Notes: generated by a model from the sequence alone, not told the origin. 64,000 nucleotides of DNA from CAVSUB01 sp963816725 (GCA_963816725.1 CAWFMC010000005.1:352221-416220); one strand, 5' to 3'. Counted from the stretch's first letter, positions 47,863 through 56,455 are shown. Numbers and translations are program-made.

Positions 47863-49242
47863 ATGACGACAACTCACGACGCGATCATCATCGGTACCGG
47901 CCAGGCCGGCCCCTCACTTGCCAGGCGGCTGGCCACTGCCGGACGGCGGGTGGCGATCATCGAGCGTCACCTCGTGGGCGGCACGTGCGTCAACACCGGC
48001 TGCATCCCGACCAAGGCGATGGTGGCGAGTGCCTACGCGGCGCACATGGCGCGCCGTGCTGCGGACTTCGGGGTGCGGGTCGCGGGGCCGGTCAGCGTCG
48101 ACCTGGCGGCGGTCAAGGCGCGCAAGGACGCCATCTCGGCGCAATCGCGGGTCGGCCTGGAGAAGATGCTGAGTACGACGGAACGGTGCGAGTTGATCCG
48201 CGGCCATGCGCGCTTTCGCAGTCCGCACGAGATTGCGATCGACGGCGGTGTCCTCTCGGCGCCGCAGATCTTTGTCAACGTGGGCGGCCGCGCCCGGGTT
48301 CCACCGCTGGGCGGGGTCGAGACGACGCCGTTCCTGACCAACACCAGCCTGCTCGGGCTCGACACCCTGCCCGAGCATCTGGTGGTGATCGGCGGCAGTT
48401 ACATCGGGCTCGAGTTCGGACAGATGTTCCGCCGCTTCGGCAGCCGGGTCACCATTGTGGAAATGGGATCGGCAGTGATCGGGCGTGAGGATCCGGACAT
48501 CTCGGCCGCGATTCTCGACGTGCTGACCGGCGAAGGCATCGACGTCCGGTTGAATGCTGAATGCGTCGTGGTTTCAGGGACCGAGGGGCACGTCACCGCG
48601 GCGCTGGAGTGCGCGGAAGGCGAGCCGGCAGTCACGGGCACGCACCTGCTGATGGCGACCGGACGCCGGCCGAACACCGATGACCTCGGTCTCGAGGCGG
48701 CCGGGATTCGCACCGACGATCACGGCTACATCGAGGTGGACGATCAGCTGCGCACCAGCGTCGAGGGCGTCTGGGCGCTCGGCGACTGCAACGGCAAGGG
48801 TGCGTTCACTCATACGTCCTACAACGACTACGAGATCGTCGCCGCCAACCTGCTCGACGGCGGATCGCGTCGCGTGACGGATCGGATCGTCGCCTACGGT
48901 CTCTACGTGGACCCGCCACTCGGACGCGCCGGGCTCACCGAGGCCGAGGTGCGGAAACGGGGCCGTCCGGCGCTCGTCGGCAAGCGGCCGATGACCCGTG
49001 TGGGCCGCGCCGTCGAGAAGGGAGAGTCGAAAGGGTTGATGAAGATCGTCGTCGATGAGGAGAGCCGCGAGATCCTCGGCGCCGCGGTGCTCGGTCCTGG
49101 CGGCGACGAAGCCATTCACTGTGTGCTGGACACGATGTACGCCAAGGCTCCATACGACCTGTTGACGCACGCGGTCCACATTCACCCGACCGTCGCCGAA
49201 CTGCTGCCGACGATCGCCGGCGAGCTCGAGCCGGTCAAGTGA
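47863..49242 (+). CDS. FAD-dependent pyridine nucleotide-disulfide oxidoreductase
   Basis: A 459-residue class I flavoprotein disulfide reductase (mercuric reductase/dihydrolipoamide dehydrogenase-like). It has an N-terminal FAD Rossmann motif (IIIGTGQAGPSLA, 8-20), redox cysteines C42 and C47 in GGTCVNTGCIPTK, an NAD(P)H site (VVIGGSYIGLEFG), the second FAD motif (VWALGDCNGKGAFTHTS) and the C-terminal HIHPTVAELLPT with the catalytic His-Glu pair. It lacks the N-terminal HMA domain and C-terminal cysteine pair of MerA and no lipoyl enzymes are nearby, so the substrate is open. The frame extends 39 codons further upstream; ATG 47863 matches the family start. Confidence 0.88.
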   Translation: MTTTHDAIIIGTGQAGPSLARRLATAGRRVAIIERHLVGGTCVNTGCIPTKAMVASAYAAHMARRAADFGVRVAGPVSVDLAAVKARKDAISAQSRVGLEKMLSTTERCELIRGHARFRSPHEIAIDGGVLSAPQIFVNVGGRARVPPLGGVETTPFLTNTSLLGLDTLPEHLVVIGGSYIGLEFGQMFRRFGSRVTIVEMGSAVIGREDPDISAAILDVLTGEGIDVRLNAECVVVSGTEGHVTAALECAEGEPAVTGTHLLMATGRRPNTDDLGLEAAGIRTDDHGYIEVDDQLRTSVEGVWALGDCNGKGAFTHTSYNDYEIVAANLLDGGSRRVTDRIVAYGLYVDPPLGRAGLTEAEVRKRGRPALVGKRPMTRVGRAVEKGESKGLMKIVVDEESREILGAAVLGPGGDEAIHCVLDTMYAKAPYDLLTHAVHIHPTVAELLPTIAGELEPVK

Positions 49243-49253
49243 TCCGGCGCGGA

Positions 49254-49259
49254 TAGAAT
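49254..49259 (+). promoter_or_regulatory. Putative -10 element for leaderless transcript
   Basis: TAGAAT ends exactly 7 nt before ATG 49267. The ATG at 49258 overlaps the hexamer itself, so it is unlikely to be the start. Confidence 0.45.
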
Positions 49260-49266
49260 GACCGCT

Positions 49267-50112
49267 ATGCGCTTCGCGACGTGCAACGAGCAGTTCGAGG
49301 GCTGGACGTTCGATCGGGTCTGCCGGTTCGTGCGCGAGGTCGGCTACGACGGACTCGAGGTCGCCCCGTTCACGCTCGCCGACCGCGTCACCGACGTGTC
49401 TCCCGCGCAGCGCCGCGATCTCGCCGATCAAGCGGCGGCGAGCGGCATCGAGATCCTCGGCCTCCACTGGCTGCTCGCGAAAACCGACGGGCTGCATCTC
49501 ACCTCGCCAGACCGGGATGTCCGCCGCCGGACATCCGAGTATCTCGTCGCGCTCGCCCAGGCGTGTCACGATCTCGGGGGTGATGTCATGGTCTTCGGCT
49601 CGCCGAAGCAACGCTCACTCCTGCCCGGCGTGTCGCTCGATCGCGCCTACGAGCTCGCCGCGGACACCTGCGCGGCGGTGGCGCCGTCGCTCGCGCATCT
49701 CGGCGTCACCCTGTGCATGGAGCCGCTGTCAGCGAACGAGACCGACTTCGTCAACACGTGCGACGATGCGCTGCGGCTGGTCGGCATGGTGGCGCATCCC
49801 AACTTCGTGCTGCACCTGGACGTGAAGGCGATGTGCAGCGAAGCGACGGCGCCCGTGGAGTTGATCCGGCAGCATGGGGGCGAGGCGGGGCACTTCCACG
49901 CCAACGACGCGAACCGCCGCGGGCCGGGCTTCGGCGACGTCGACTTCGTGCCGATCTTCGAGGCGCTGCGGGAATCGGGCTACGACCGGTGGGTCTCGGT
50001 CGAGGTCTTCGACTACACGCCGGATCCCGAGACGATCGCGCGTCGCAGCCTGGAGTACATGCGTGACTGCCTGGCCCAGGCCGACGAGCGCCGAGGCGGC
50101 GGCTCCAGCTAG
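49267..50112 (+). CDS. Sugar phosphate isomerase/epimerase (TIM barrel)
   Basis: A 281-residue AP-endonuclease-2-like TIM barrel. Metal-binding acid and histidine positions appear in LCMEPLS, LHLDVKAM, GHFHANDANRRGPG and VSVEVFDYTP, the strand ends where the family binds a divalent metal. Substrate unknown; sugars, inosose or hydroxypyruvate are typical. Start ATG 49267 is chosen because TAGAAT lies 7 nt before it; the alternative ATG 49258 adds three residues. The stop overlaps that of the convergent MFS gene in the palindrome CTAG (50109-50112). Confidence 0.85.
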   Translation: MRFATCNEQFEGWTFDRVCRFVREVGYDGLEVAPFTLADRVTDVSPAQRRDLADQAAASGIEILGLHWLLAKTDGLHLTSPDRDVRRRTSEYLVALAQACHDLGGDVMVFGSPKQRSLLPGVSLDRAYELAADTCAAVAPSLAHLGVTLCMEPLSANETDFVNTCDDALRLVGMVAHPNFVLHLDVKAMCSEATAPVELIRQHGGEAGHFHANDANRRGPGFGDVDFVPIFEALRESGYDRWVSVEVFDYTPDPETIARRSLEYMRDCLAQADERRGGGSS

Positions 50113-51443
50113 CCTTCCGGCAGCGGCTGCCCTTTCGTTTCGGGCGCCCAGATCAGTGCCACGACCCCGATCAGGTAGACACAGGCCATGGCAATCGCCG
50201 CCTCACGGAACGACATGCGGGTGGAGAGATAGCCGAACAGGATCGGCGCCGGCGCCGCCAGATAGCGCACCGTGTTGTAGCAGAAGCCCACGCCGGTGCC
50301 GCGCAGCCGGGTCGGAAAGAGCTCGGGGAAATAGATCGAGTATCCCGCGAAGAGTCCGAGCTGCGCGAACCCCATCATCGGCAGCATCCAGTACGCGTCA
50401 CTCGCCGACTGTAACGAGGCGAACACGAACATCGTCACGCCCATGCTGAGGAGCAGGGCGATGAGGAACGCGAGCCGCCGGCTGAGGAACGAGGCGATGA
50501 GCGTGAAGGTCATCATCCCGAAGAACGAGCCGACGTCCTGAAGCGCGGTGCCGAGCGCCCGCACCCGGTCGACGACCGACTGGGTCTCGCCGCGGAGTGC
50601 CGTGGAAATCAGTTCCGGCGAAAAGAAGCCGATGCCCCACAGGCCGATCATCCCGGAGACTCCGAGCAGCAGCCCGATGATCGTGTTGTGGCGCCAGCGC
50701 GGGTGGCGAAACAGTTCCAGCGGCGAGCCGATGGTCTTGCCGCTGCCCCGCCCGGCGGCCGCGTCGGCGCGGGCGCGCAGCCACGAGTCCGGCTCCTTGA
50801 GCACGAACATGATCGGCACGATCAGGATCGAGGGGACGATCCCGACGAAGAACAGCACCCGCCAGCCGCTGTAGCCCGCGGCGAACGCGGCCGCCCCAGG
50901 CGGGATCATCAGGCTGGCCAGCGAGCCCATGATGTTGCCCAAGGCGGACAGCGCCTGCAGTGACCCGAGCGCAACCGCGCGGAACTGGCCGGGCACGCTC
51001 TCCGCCACCAGGGTGGTCGCGGCGCCGAACATGCCGCCGACGCCGAGGCCGACCAGAAATCGGTAGAGGGTGAAATCGACCCATGTGGTCGCCAGGCCCG
51101 ACAGACCGGTGAAGCCGGAGTAGACGAGCAGCGTGATGACCATCGTCTTCACGCGCCCCAGCCTGTCGCTCATCATCCCGAAGATGATGCCGCCCGTCGC
51201 CCACCCGAGGATCATCGAGGTGGTGGCGTAGCCGCCGACGGTCTTGAGCTGCGCCGCGGCTTGCGGATCAGTGCCGAGCAGCTCGCGCAGCGCCGGCTCG
51301 CGCGCGAGGATGAAGATCCGCTGATCCATGCAGTCGAACAGCCAGCCGCACGATGCGATCACGACCACGAGCCAGTGGTACGGCGTGACGCCGGCGAACA
51401 GACCGCGATTGGACATCTCGACGGGCGCAGTAGGCTGATGCAC
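50109..51443 (-). CDS. MFS transporter (sugar/organic acid type)
   Basis: A 444-residue major-facilitator protein with 12 helices. MSDRLGRVKTM is the conserved loop 2-3 motif and FPELFPTRLRGTGVG the loop typical of the sugar-porter/aromatic-acid:H+ symporter groups. The likely start is GTG 51443, preceded by AAGGG; ATG 51416 (MSNRGLF) nine codons later is possible but has no ribosome-binding site. It sits between two sugar-isomerase-fold genes, so uptake of a sugar or sugar acid handled by them is a reasonable inference. Confidence 0.82.
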   Translation of the reverse strand: MHQPTAPVEMSNRGLFAGVTPYHWLVVVIASCGWLFDCMDQRIFILAREPALRELLGTDPQAAAQLKTVGGYATTSMILGWATGGIIFGMMSDRLGRVKTMVITLLVYSGFTGLSGLATTWVDFTLYRFLVGLGVGGMFGAATTLVAESVPGQFRAVALGSLQALSALGNIMGSLASLMIPPGAAAFAAGYSGWRVLFFVGIVPSILIVPIMFVLKEPDSWLRARADAAAGRGSGKTIGSPLELFRHPRWRHNTIIGLLLGVSGMIGLWGIGFFSPELISTALRGETQSVVDRVRALGTALQDVGSFFGMMTFTLIASFLSRRLAFLIALLLSMGVTMFVFASLQSASDAYWMLPMMGFAQLGLFAGYSIYFPELFPTRLRGTGVGFCYNTVRYLAAPAPILFGYLSTRMSFREAAIAMACVYLIGVVALIWAPETKGQPLPEG

Positions 51444-51523
51444 GCGAACCCTTCGTGAATGGACGAGCGCCGACAGGCGCGTGCCGCATCTTACTCCGAG
51501 GCCCGTGCCGCGAGGCCGGCTGG

Positions 51524-52396
51524 TCAGCGCGGCGCGGCGACCAGGTCGCGCAGATTTCTCCCGCAGATGAGGCTGGCGTCGAGGCGGTTGCCGTCGTTTC
51601 CGCGCCAGTGCGTTTCGAGGCTGATCGCACCGGCATAGCCGTCGCGGGCCAGTGCCCCGATCTGCCCCGACCAGTCGATGGCCATCTCGCCGAGCGGACC
51701 CCACGCCGGGGTGTGGCCGTTTACCATGCAGTCCTTGGCGTGGACGTGGATCACGCGTCCGGGCGGGAGGGCCGCGTACCCGTCAGGGAACGGCTCCTCT
51801 CCCAGGATGGACGCGTTGGCAGGGTCCCAGATCAAGCCGACCCCGGGGTGCTGAACCGCCGCCAGCATGCGGGCCGCCTCCGCACCCGTGCCGACGTTGC
51901 ACGCATGCTCGTTCTCGAGGCCGATGGTGACGCCGTGCCCGTGCGCTCGTTCGGCGAGGCCGCGCAACTCGGCGGCGATGGTCTCGGTCAGCGCCGCGGG
52001 ATCGACCGTCCGCCACCCGGAAAAGACTCTGATCAGCGGGGCACCTACGCGTGCTGCGACCTCGAGTGCGCGGGTCGCGAGCCGCGGCTGATCCTCGTAG
52101 GTGTACGCCGAGCCGAACACGTCCTGCTGGAATCGGGCGTCGATCGGCGGCCCATTCGGCAGGACACACTTCAGCACGGGTGAGGCAATGCCGAGCACGC
52201 GCATGCCGCGCGCTTCGACGGCGGCCCGGGCGCGATCCAACTCCGTATCCGTGAGGTCGACGACATTGCGTCCGTACACCAGGCGCAGCTCCGCGCCGGT
52301 CATGCCCACCGACAGCATCGCGTCCAGCGCGGCGTCGAGATCGTCTGTCGAGAATTCGTCGGTAATCGCCGCAATCGGGAAGCGCAAGGGTGGCAT
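51524..52396 (-). CDS. Sugar phosphate isomerase/epimerase (TIM barrel)
   Basis: A 290-residue TIM-barrel protein of the xylose-isomerase-like family. Likely metal residues lie in IGLENEHACN, LIWDPANA, VIHVHAKDC and ISLETHWRG. It has no signal peptide, unlike the third homologue at 52.8 kb. TATCCT lies 7 nt before ATG 52396 (rc 52409-52404) without a Shine-Dalgarno sequence, so the mRNA may be leaderless. It lies 80 bp upstream of the MFS gene on the same strand, probably one operon. Confidence 0.85.
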   Translation of the reverse strand: MPPLRFPIAAITDEFSTDDLDAALDAMLSVGMTGAELRLVYGRNVVDLTDTELDRARAAVEARGMRVLGIASPVLKCVLPNGPPIDARFQQDVFGSAYTYEDQPRLATRALEVAARVGAPLIRVFSGWRTVDPAALTETIAAELRGLAERAHGHGVTIGLENEHACNVGTGAEAARMLAAVQHPGVGLIWDPANASILGEEPFPDGYAALPPGRVIHVHAKDCMVNGHTPAWGPLGEMAIDWSGQIGALARDGYAGAISLETHWRGNDGNRLDASLICGRNLRDLVAAPR

Positions 52397-52403
52397 CCTG
52401 GCA

Positions 52404-52409
52404 AGGATA
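52404..52409 (-). promoter_or_regulatory. Putative -10 element for leaderless transcript
   Basis: TATCCT on the minus strand, ending 7 nt before ATG 52396, with no ribosome-binding site between. Confidence 0.4.
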
Positions 52410-52456
52410 CCCCTGGTAGCGCGGAATCGCGTGCTAAGCTCGGCGACTCGTCTCGG

Positions 52457-52760
52457 CTGAGCGCGCTCACTGCCCAGCGGGTGTTCGGATCGGAGGACGC
52501 GATCGGGCGGACCCTGCTGATCGAGCGGCAGGGCGCGACGCCGGAGGTCGCGACCGTTGTCGGCGTGGCGGTCTCGACGGACGCGGCAGATGCTGGCGGA
52601 GCCGAGTCCGCTGATCTATCTGCCGTTCGGACCGCACGACGGTGACGACACGGTCGGGATCAGCATGCGCTCGCGCCTCAGCGACGATGCCGCCGTCCGT
52701 GCCACACGGGAAGCGCACAAGTGGCTCCGGACCTCGCGCCCGAGGCGTCCGGCCCCCGTT
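52457..52760 (+). pseudogene. Frameshifted relic of an ADOP/MacB-type permease
   Basis: One frame reads LSALTAQRVFGSEDAIGRT, LLIERQG and VATVVGVAVSTDA, which matches the second periplasmic domain of MacB/FtsX-type permeases (typically an RxFPGEDPIGR-like stretch and VVGVV). Near 52560-52590 the match moves to another frame and continues as PLIYLPFGPHDGDDTVGISM and RSRLSDDAAVRATREAH, the next part of the same domain (YLP, then VRS). No start codon, neither FtsX block and no C-terminus remain. It is a decayed fragment of about 100 codons. The intact family member is at 33.6 kb. Confidence 0.6.
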
Positions 52761-52775
52761 ACGAATGACGCGAGG

Positions 52776-53696
52776 TCAGGACGGCTTCACGCCGGCCGCC
52801 TGGAGGTAGCCGGTCATGACGCGGGCGTAGTGCGGAAATGCGACCTCCGGCTCCTCGATCTCGGGGTGCCACTTCTTCTCCCACTCGAAGCAGTAGTATC
52901 CGGAATAGCCGTGGCCGGCGAGGACCCGCACCTGCTCCTGCATCGGCACCTCCCCTGTCCCGGTCAGTACGTAGCGGCGATCGGTGCCCGCGGGAACCGA
53001 ATCCTTCAGATGGCAGTGCTTTACCCAGGCGCCGAGCGCTTGCCATGTTGCGGCGGGCTGCTCATGCCCGGCAACGAAGGTGTGATGCGCGTCCCACAGA
53101 ATAGCGAAGGCGCCGGAGTCCACTGCCTGGTGGATGGCGACCACGTCAGGGGCGTGCGTGAAGTCGCCGTGCGTTTCCATGATCACCGTGACGCCAGCGG
53201 TGGCGGCATGGGCTGACAGCGTCTTGAATCCCTCGGCGACGCGCGCGAATACCGCGTCGCGCGGCTCGTCCGGAGGAATCTGGTCGCCAAAGACCCGGAC
53301 GTACTTCACGCCCATCGTGTGCGCCAGGTCGATGAAGCGCCGTCCCTCGTCGAGCGCCGCCTGCCGCGCCGCTCCCGTCTGGTGCATCGCGGCCGAAGCG
53401 CCCAGGTCCGAGATGGTGACGCCGATGGCGGCCAGGTCCGCGCGCGTGCCGGCCCACCGGGTGCCGGTGAGCTCCGGCACCTTCGTGAGGTCCATCTCGC
53501 CGGCCACCCCTCGCAGTTCGAGCGCGGCATAGCCGAGCGTGTCCGCCTGCTGGAGGATCGTCTGCCAGCTCCATCCCGGGCACCCGAGCGTCGAAAACGC
53601 CAGTGGATACCGGGCGCGAGCCCGGCTACGCAGGAGGCCCGGGGCGGCGGCTGCTGCCAGCGCGGTGGTCATGAAGGTGCGACGATCTGTGCGCAT
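52776..53696 (-). CDS. Exported sugar phosphate isomerase/epimerase
   Basis: A 306-residue TIM-barrel protein with a Tat-like signal (RTDRRTFMTTALAAAAAPGLL, residues 2-22), then the isomerase/epimerase fold: FSTLGCPGWSW, LELRGVAGEMD, VIMETHGDFTHA, ILWDAHHTFVAG, VKHCHLKDS and YYCFEWEKKWHPEIEEPE. The E, D, H and E at the strand ends form the likely metal site. It would act in the periplasm. The start at ATG 53696 fits the signal. Its upstream region contains a promoter, a tiny ORF with a good ribosome-binding site and a strong terminator, so expression may depend on read-through. Confidence 0.85.
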   Translation of the reverse strand: MRTDRRTFMTTALAAAAAPGLLRSRARARYPLAFSTLGCPGWSWQTILQQADTLGYAALELRGVAGEMDLTKVPELTGTRWAGTRADLAAIGVTISDLGASAAMHQTGAARQAALDEGRRFIDLAHTMGVKYVRVFGDQIPPDEPRDAVFARVAEGFKTLSAHAATAGVTVIMETHGDFTHAPDVVAIHQAVDSGAFAILWDAHHTFVAGHEQPAATWQALGAWVKHCHLKDSVPAGTDRRYVLTGTGEVPMQEQVRVLAGHGYSGYYCFEWEKKWHPEIEEPEVAFPHYARVMTGYLQAAGVKPS

Positions 53697-53746
53697 AGCC
53701 TGCTGTGGGGACTGCCTCTCGCGGCGTGCGGAAGGCCACTCAAAGG

Positions 53747-53787
53747 AAACGCCCGGCCCGGGTGCATGACCCGGGGGCCGGGCGTTT
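53747..53787 (-). terminator. Strong terminator-like hairpin upstream of the exported isomerase
   Basis: On the minus strand AAACGCCCGGCCCCCGGGT pairs with ACCCGGGCCGGGCGTTT around a short loop, with a two-base bulge, followed by a T-rich tail (GTTTCCTTTG). It lies between the promoter at 54.0 kb and the gene start at 53696. The plus-strand side is also T-rich, so it could work both ways. Confidence 0.65.
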
Positions 53788-53911
53788 CGTGTTTCGCGTG
53801 TTGCCACGCACCCTGGCAGGAGCCAGGCTACAAACGTGCTTCCGTCTCGCGTGCGCAACGCGGGTCGTCGATCAGGCCGGACTGCGATGACCGATGATCT
53901 GGTCCCCAGCC

Positions 53912-53959
53912 TCAGTGCTCGAACCGCGGTGCGCCTCGTGAACCCGGTGGCGTGTCCAT
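53912..53959 (-). CDS. Possible 15-residue leader peptide
   Basis: ATG 53959 follows GGAGG by 5 nt and opens a 15-codon ORF ending TGA 53914-53912. It lies about 30 nt after the start predicted from the TTGACA/TATCTC promoter and before the terminator. The peptide is rich in Pro, Gly and Arg and has no run of one amino acid. Confidence 0.35.
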   Translation of the reverse strand: MDTPPGSRGAPRFEH

Positions 53960-53994
53960 GGGACCTCCACGTCGGAATGGCGTGACAGCCATCA

Positions 53995-54023
53995 GAGATA
54001 CGCCTCATTCGGGTTCGTGTCAA
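53995..54023 (-). promoter_or_regulatory. Sigma-70-type promoter (TTGACA-N17-TATCTC)
   Basis: TTGACA (54023-54018), an exact 17-nt spacer and TATCTC (54000-53995). The predicted start is near 53988, giving a leader of about 290 nt before the isomerase gene, with a small ORF and a terminator in it. The remaining gap up to 54259 holds no recognised gene. Confidence 0.6.
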
Positions 54024-54259
54024 GCACCTCTATTACGGCTTGATGATCATGAACGTCACAGCCGCGGGAAGCATGGAGAGCGCCATGCCGCCAGCGGATG
54101 GCACATCGATCACACGCGCCGGAACCCAGTCAACGCCTCCGCTCCAAAGGCGCAACAGTATGTTGCGGAATTCCCCGAGGTGCTGCCGCCTGAAGTCGGA
54201 GTGGTAGCCTGTGACGCATCGAAACTGTTGTCCCTGCCCCGCTCCGTGACACGCGGCCG

Positions 54260-55459
54260 GTGGTCTCTCCGGACGCTACTACGTCAAGGCGTTCCCGGTT
54301 CGAGGGTCGGCCGCGTCTGTCCGCGCGAGGAACACGCGGTCGTCGCGTCTTGCTCGTCGTCCTCGCACTGAACATCCTGATCGGCGACCTCGCGGGAGCG
54401 GCCCCGGTCGTCGATCGCGTTCCGGTCACGCGCTGGCCTGACCGCGTCGCCGAGGATCTCGTCCGAACCTACCGGAGCGGCAAGACCGACGAGGCAATCG
54501 CCGCGCTGATTCAGCGTCTGACGGACGAACAGGGTGACAATCGAGGGGACGCGGTCGAACGCATGGTGCTGTGGGTCCGCGACGCCGGTCAGCAGACGCG
54601 CACCCGGATCCGCTCGTGGCGCGGCGAGCTCGAGGCGCTGCTGCTGCTCACGACCGACGCCCTGATCGAGACCTGGCCGGAGCGCTCGCTGTTCGCGCCG
54701 GAAAAGAACAACCTGTGGCGCCCGCTCGAGACGCTGTACGACACGCTGAAGGGGCTCGATCAGACATCACCGTTCCTGCGCCAGTGGTATCTGATCTGGG
54801 AGGCGTTCCGGCAATCGAACATCCTGGACGGCTGGCGCGGCTGGCCGACGTACTTCAACGACGCGCTCAACGCATTTCCCAGGGACTCGCAGGTGCTGCT
54901 GGCGGCGGGAGCACGCCAGGAGCTCGAATGGTGGATCCGGACCAACCCGCGCCGAACACTGTCCGACATCCCCGCGACGCGTCCGGCCGATCTCCATGCC
55001 GCACTGATCGCCAGCCGCAACTACCTTCGTCGCAGCCTCGAGGCGAATCCGGCTGAATCGGAAGCCGCGCTGCGGCTGACCCGCGTCCTGATTGAGCTCG
55101 ACGACCTCGATGCGGCGCGGCAGGTGCTGGCCGCACGCACCTGGAGCCGCGGCGAGCCGGCATTCGAGTACCTGGCCCACCTGTTCGAAGGAGAACTGGC
55201 CGAGCGGCACGGTGACTGGTCGTCGGCGATCGCCGCCTACGATCGCGCGATCGTGCTCGTGCCGACCCCGCAATCCGCGCTGGTGGGCAAGGCGCACGCT
55301 CTGCATGCCGCCGATCGCCGCGCCGACGCGCTCCAGGCCGCGACGCAGGCGCTCAGCGGGCCGGACCAGCCGCCGGACCCCTGGTGGGTCTACTCGCTCG
55401 GGCAGTCATGGCGTTTGACTCCCTACCTGCGCGCGGCGCGAGCCTGGATCGCCCGATGA
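54260..55459 (+). CDS. Exported TPR-like helical protein, partner of VWA protein
   Basis: A 399-residue protein with a basic N-terminus, a hydrophobic signal or anchor (RVLLVVLALNILIGDLAGAAP, about residues 29-49) and an all-helical body that resembles degenerate TPRs, clearest near the C-terminus (EYLAHLFEGELAERHGDWSS, AIAAYDRAIVLVPTPQSALV, GKAHALHAADRRADALQAA). The GTG at 54260 has no convincing ribosome-binding site and the start is uncertain. Its TGA overlaps the ATG of the VWA gene (ATGA), so the two are translationally coupled and probably act together. Confidence 0.65.
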   Translation: MVSPDATTSRRSRFEGRPRLSARGTRGRRVLLVVLALNILIGDLAGAAPVVDRVPVTRWPDRVAEDLVRTYRSGKTDEAIAALIQRLTDEQGDNRGDAVERMVLWVRDAGQQTRTRIRSWRGELEALLLLTTDALIETWPERSLFAPEKNNLWRPLETLYDTLKGLDQTSPFLRQWYLIWEAFRQSNILDGWRGWPTYFNDALNAFPRDSQVLLAAGARQELEWWIRTNPRRTLSDIPATRPADLHAALIASRNYLRRSLEANPAESEAALRLTRVLIELDDLDAARQVLAARTWSRGEPAFEYLAHLFEGELAERHGDWSSAIAAYDRAIVLVPTPQSALVGKAHALHAADRRADALQAATQALSGPDQPPDPWWVYSLGQSWRLTPYLRAARAWIAR

Positions 55460-56349
55460 TCCGCGTCCTCGTCATGACGCTGGCGCTCGTCGGATTCGGG
55501 TTGCCGGTCGCGACGCAATTCCGGAGCAGCGTCGCTGGAGTGCGCGTCGACGTGCTGGTCACGGATGGACGCCGGCCGGTAACCGGCCTCACCGCGCAGC
55601 ATTTCGAAATCCGGGACAACGGCGTCCGCCAGGACATCGTGGACGTGCAGTACGAGACGCTGCCGCTGAACGTCGTGTGCGTCCTCGACCTCAGTGGCAG
55701 CGTCGCCGGCCCGCCGCTCGAGCACCTGAAGCAGGCCTACACGTCCGTCATCGATGCGTTGGCGGGCGGCGACCGCGGCGCGCTGGTGACCTTCGCCACC
55801 AAAGCCACACTGCACTCAGCCTTGACCGACGACCGCGCCCGGCTGCGTACGCTCGCGGATCGCCTGGGCTCCGAGGGCGCCACCTCGCTGTACGACGCGG
55901 TGTTCACTGCGCTGGCATTGCGTGAAGCCGATCAAGGGCGCACGCTGCTGCTGCTTCTCAGCGATGGCCGTGATACCTCCAGCTGGCTGACGGCGCGCAA
56001 AGTCGTCGACGCCGCTCGCCGCACCGACGTCGTGGTCTATCCCGTGACCGTCACCGCGGCGCCCCCCGTCCGCAGCCCCGGCCGCGTGGCTTTCACGCCA
56101 CCCGACGAAGTCGCCGCCAATCAGTTCCTGGGTGCACTGGCGGATGAGACCGGTGGCCGGGTCGTCTCCGCCGATCGCGAATCCAGGTTGCCGGCGACGC
56201 TCCTGGCCATCGTGAAAGAGTTCCGCGAGCGCTACGTTGTCAGCTACACGCCAACCGGCGTCGCCGCCGGCGGGTGGCACGCGATTGACGTGCGTGTAAA
56301 GGGACGGAACCTCACGGTCAGGGCTCGACGAGGATACGGCGCGAATTAG
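55456..56349 (+). CDS. VWFA-domain protein (acidobacterial type)
   Basis: A 297-residue exported protein: a signal peptide (about 1-20), a short beta-rich segment (VRVDVLVTDGRRPVTGLTAQHFEIRDNG) and a von Willebrand A domain with the metal-dependent adhesion site DLSGS (D78, S80, S82) and a later SDGRDTSSW. The pre-domain and the C-terminal YVVSYTP are hallmarks of the VWFA-related family first defined in Acidobacteria. The ligand is unknown. It is coupled to the upstream TPR-like gene by ATGA. Confidence 0.88.
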   Translation: MIRVLVMTLALVGFGLPVATQFRSSVAGVRVDVLVTDGRRPVTGLTAQHFEIRDNGVRQDIVDVQYETLPLNVVCVLDLSGSVAGPPLEHLKQAYTSVIDALAGGDRGALVTFATKATLHSALTDDRARLRTLADRLGSEGATSLYDAVFTALALREADQGRTLLLLLSDGRDTSSWLTARKVVDAARRTDVVVYPVTVTAAPPVRSPGRVAFTPPDEVAANQFLGALADETGGRVVSADRESRLPATLLAIVKEFRERYVVSYTPTGVAAGGWHAIDVRVKGRNLTVRARRGYGAN

Positions 56350-56455
56350 CAGGATCGTTGGCCGGCGTCGAGCCGGTGAGCGCGACCGCCGGCTCAACAC
56401 GCGGCCGCAGCGGCGCGAGCGTGACCGATGCGGACCTGTTAGAGTTTCGCAGAAC

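Noticed and set aside
47606..47872. An 88-codon minus-strand frame in the gap before the FAD oxidoreductase
   Set aside because: No ribosome-binding site, no domain, and it overlaps the start of the oxidoreductase.
47863..49242. Mercuric reductase (merA)
   Set aside because: No HMA domain, no C-terminal cysteine pair and no mer genes nearby; kept as a general disulfide oxidoreductase.
53952..54371. A 139-codon plus-strand frame before the TPR-like gene
   Set aside because: No ribosome-binding site or family, overlaps the next gene out of frame, and lies over the minus-strand promoter unit.
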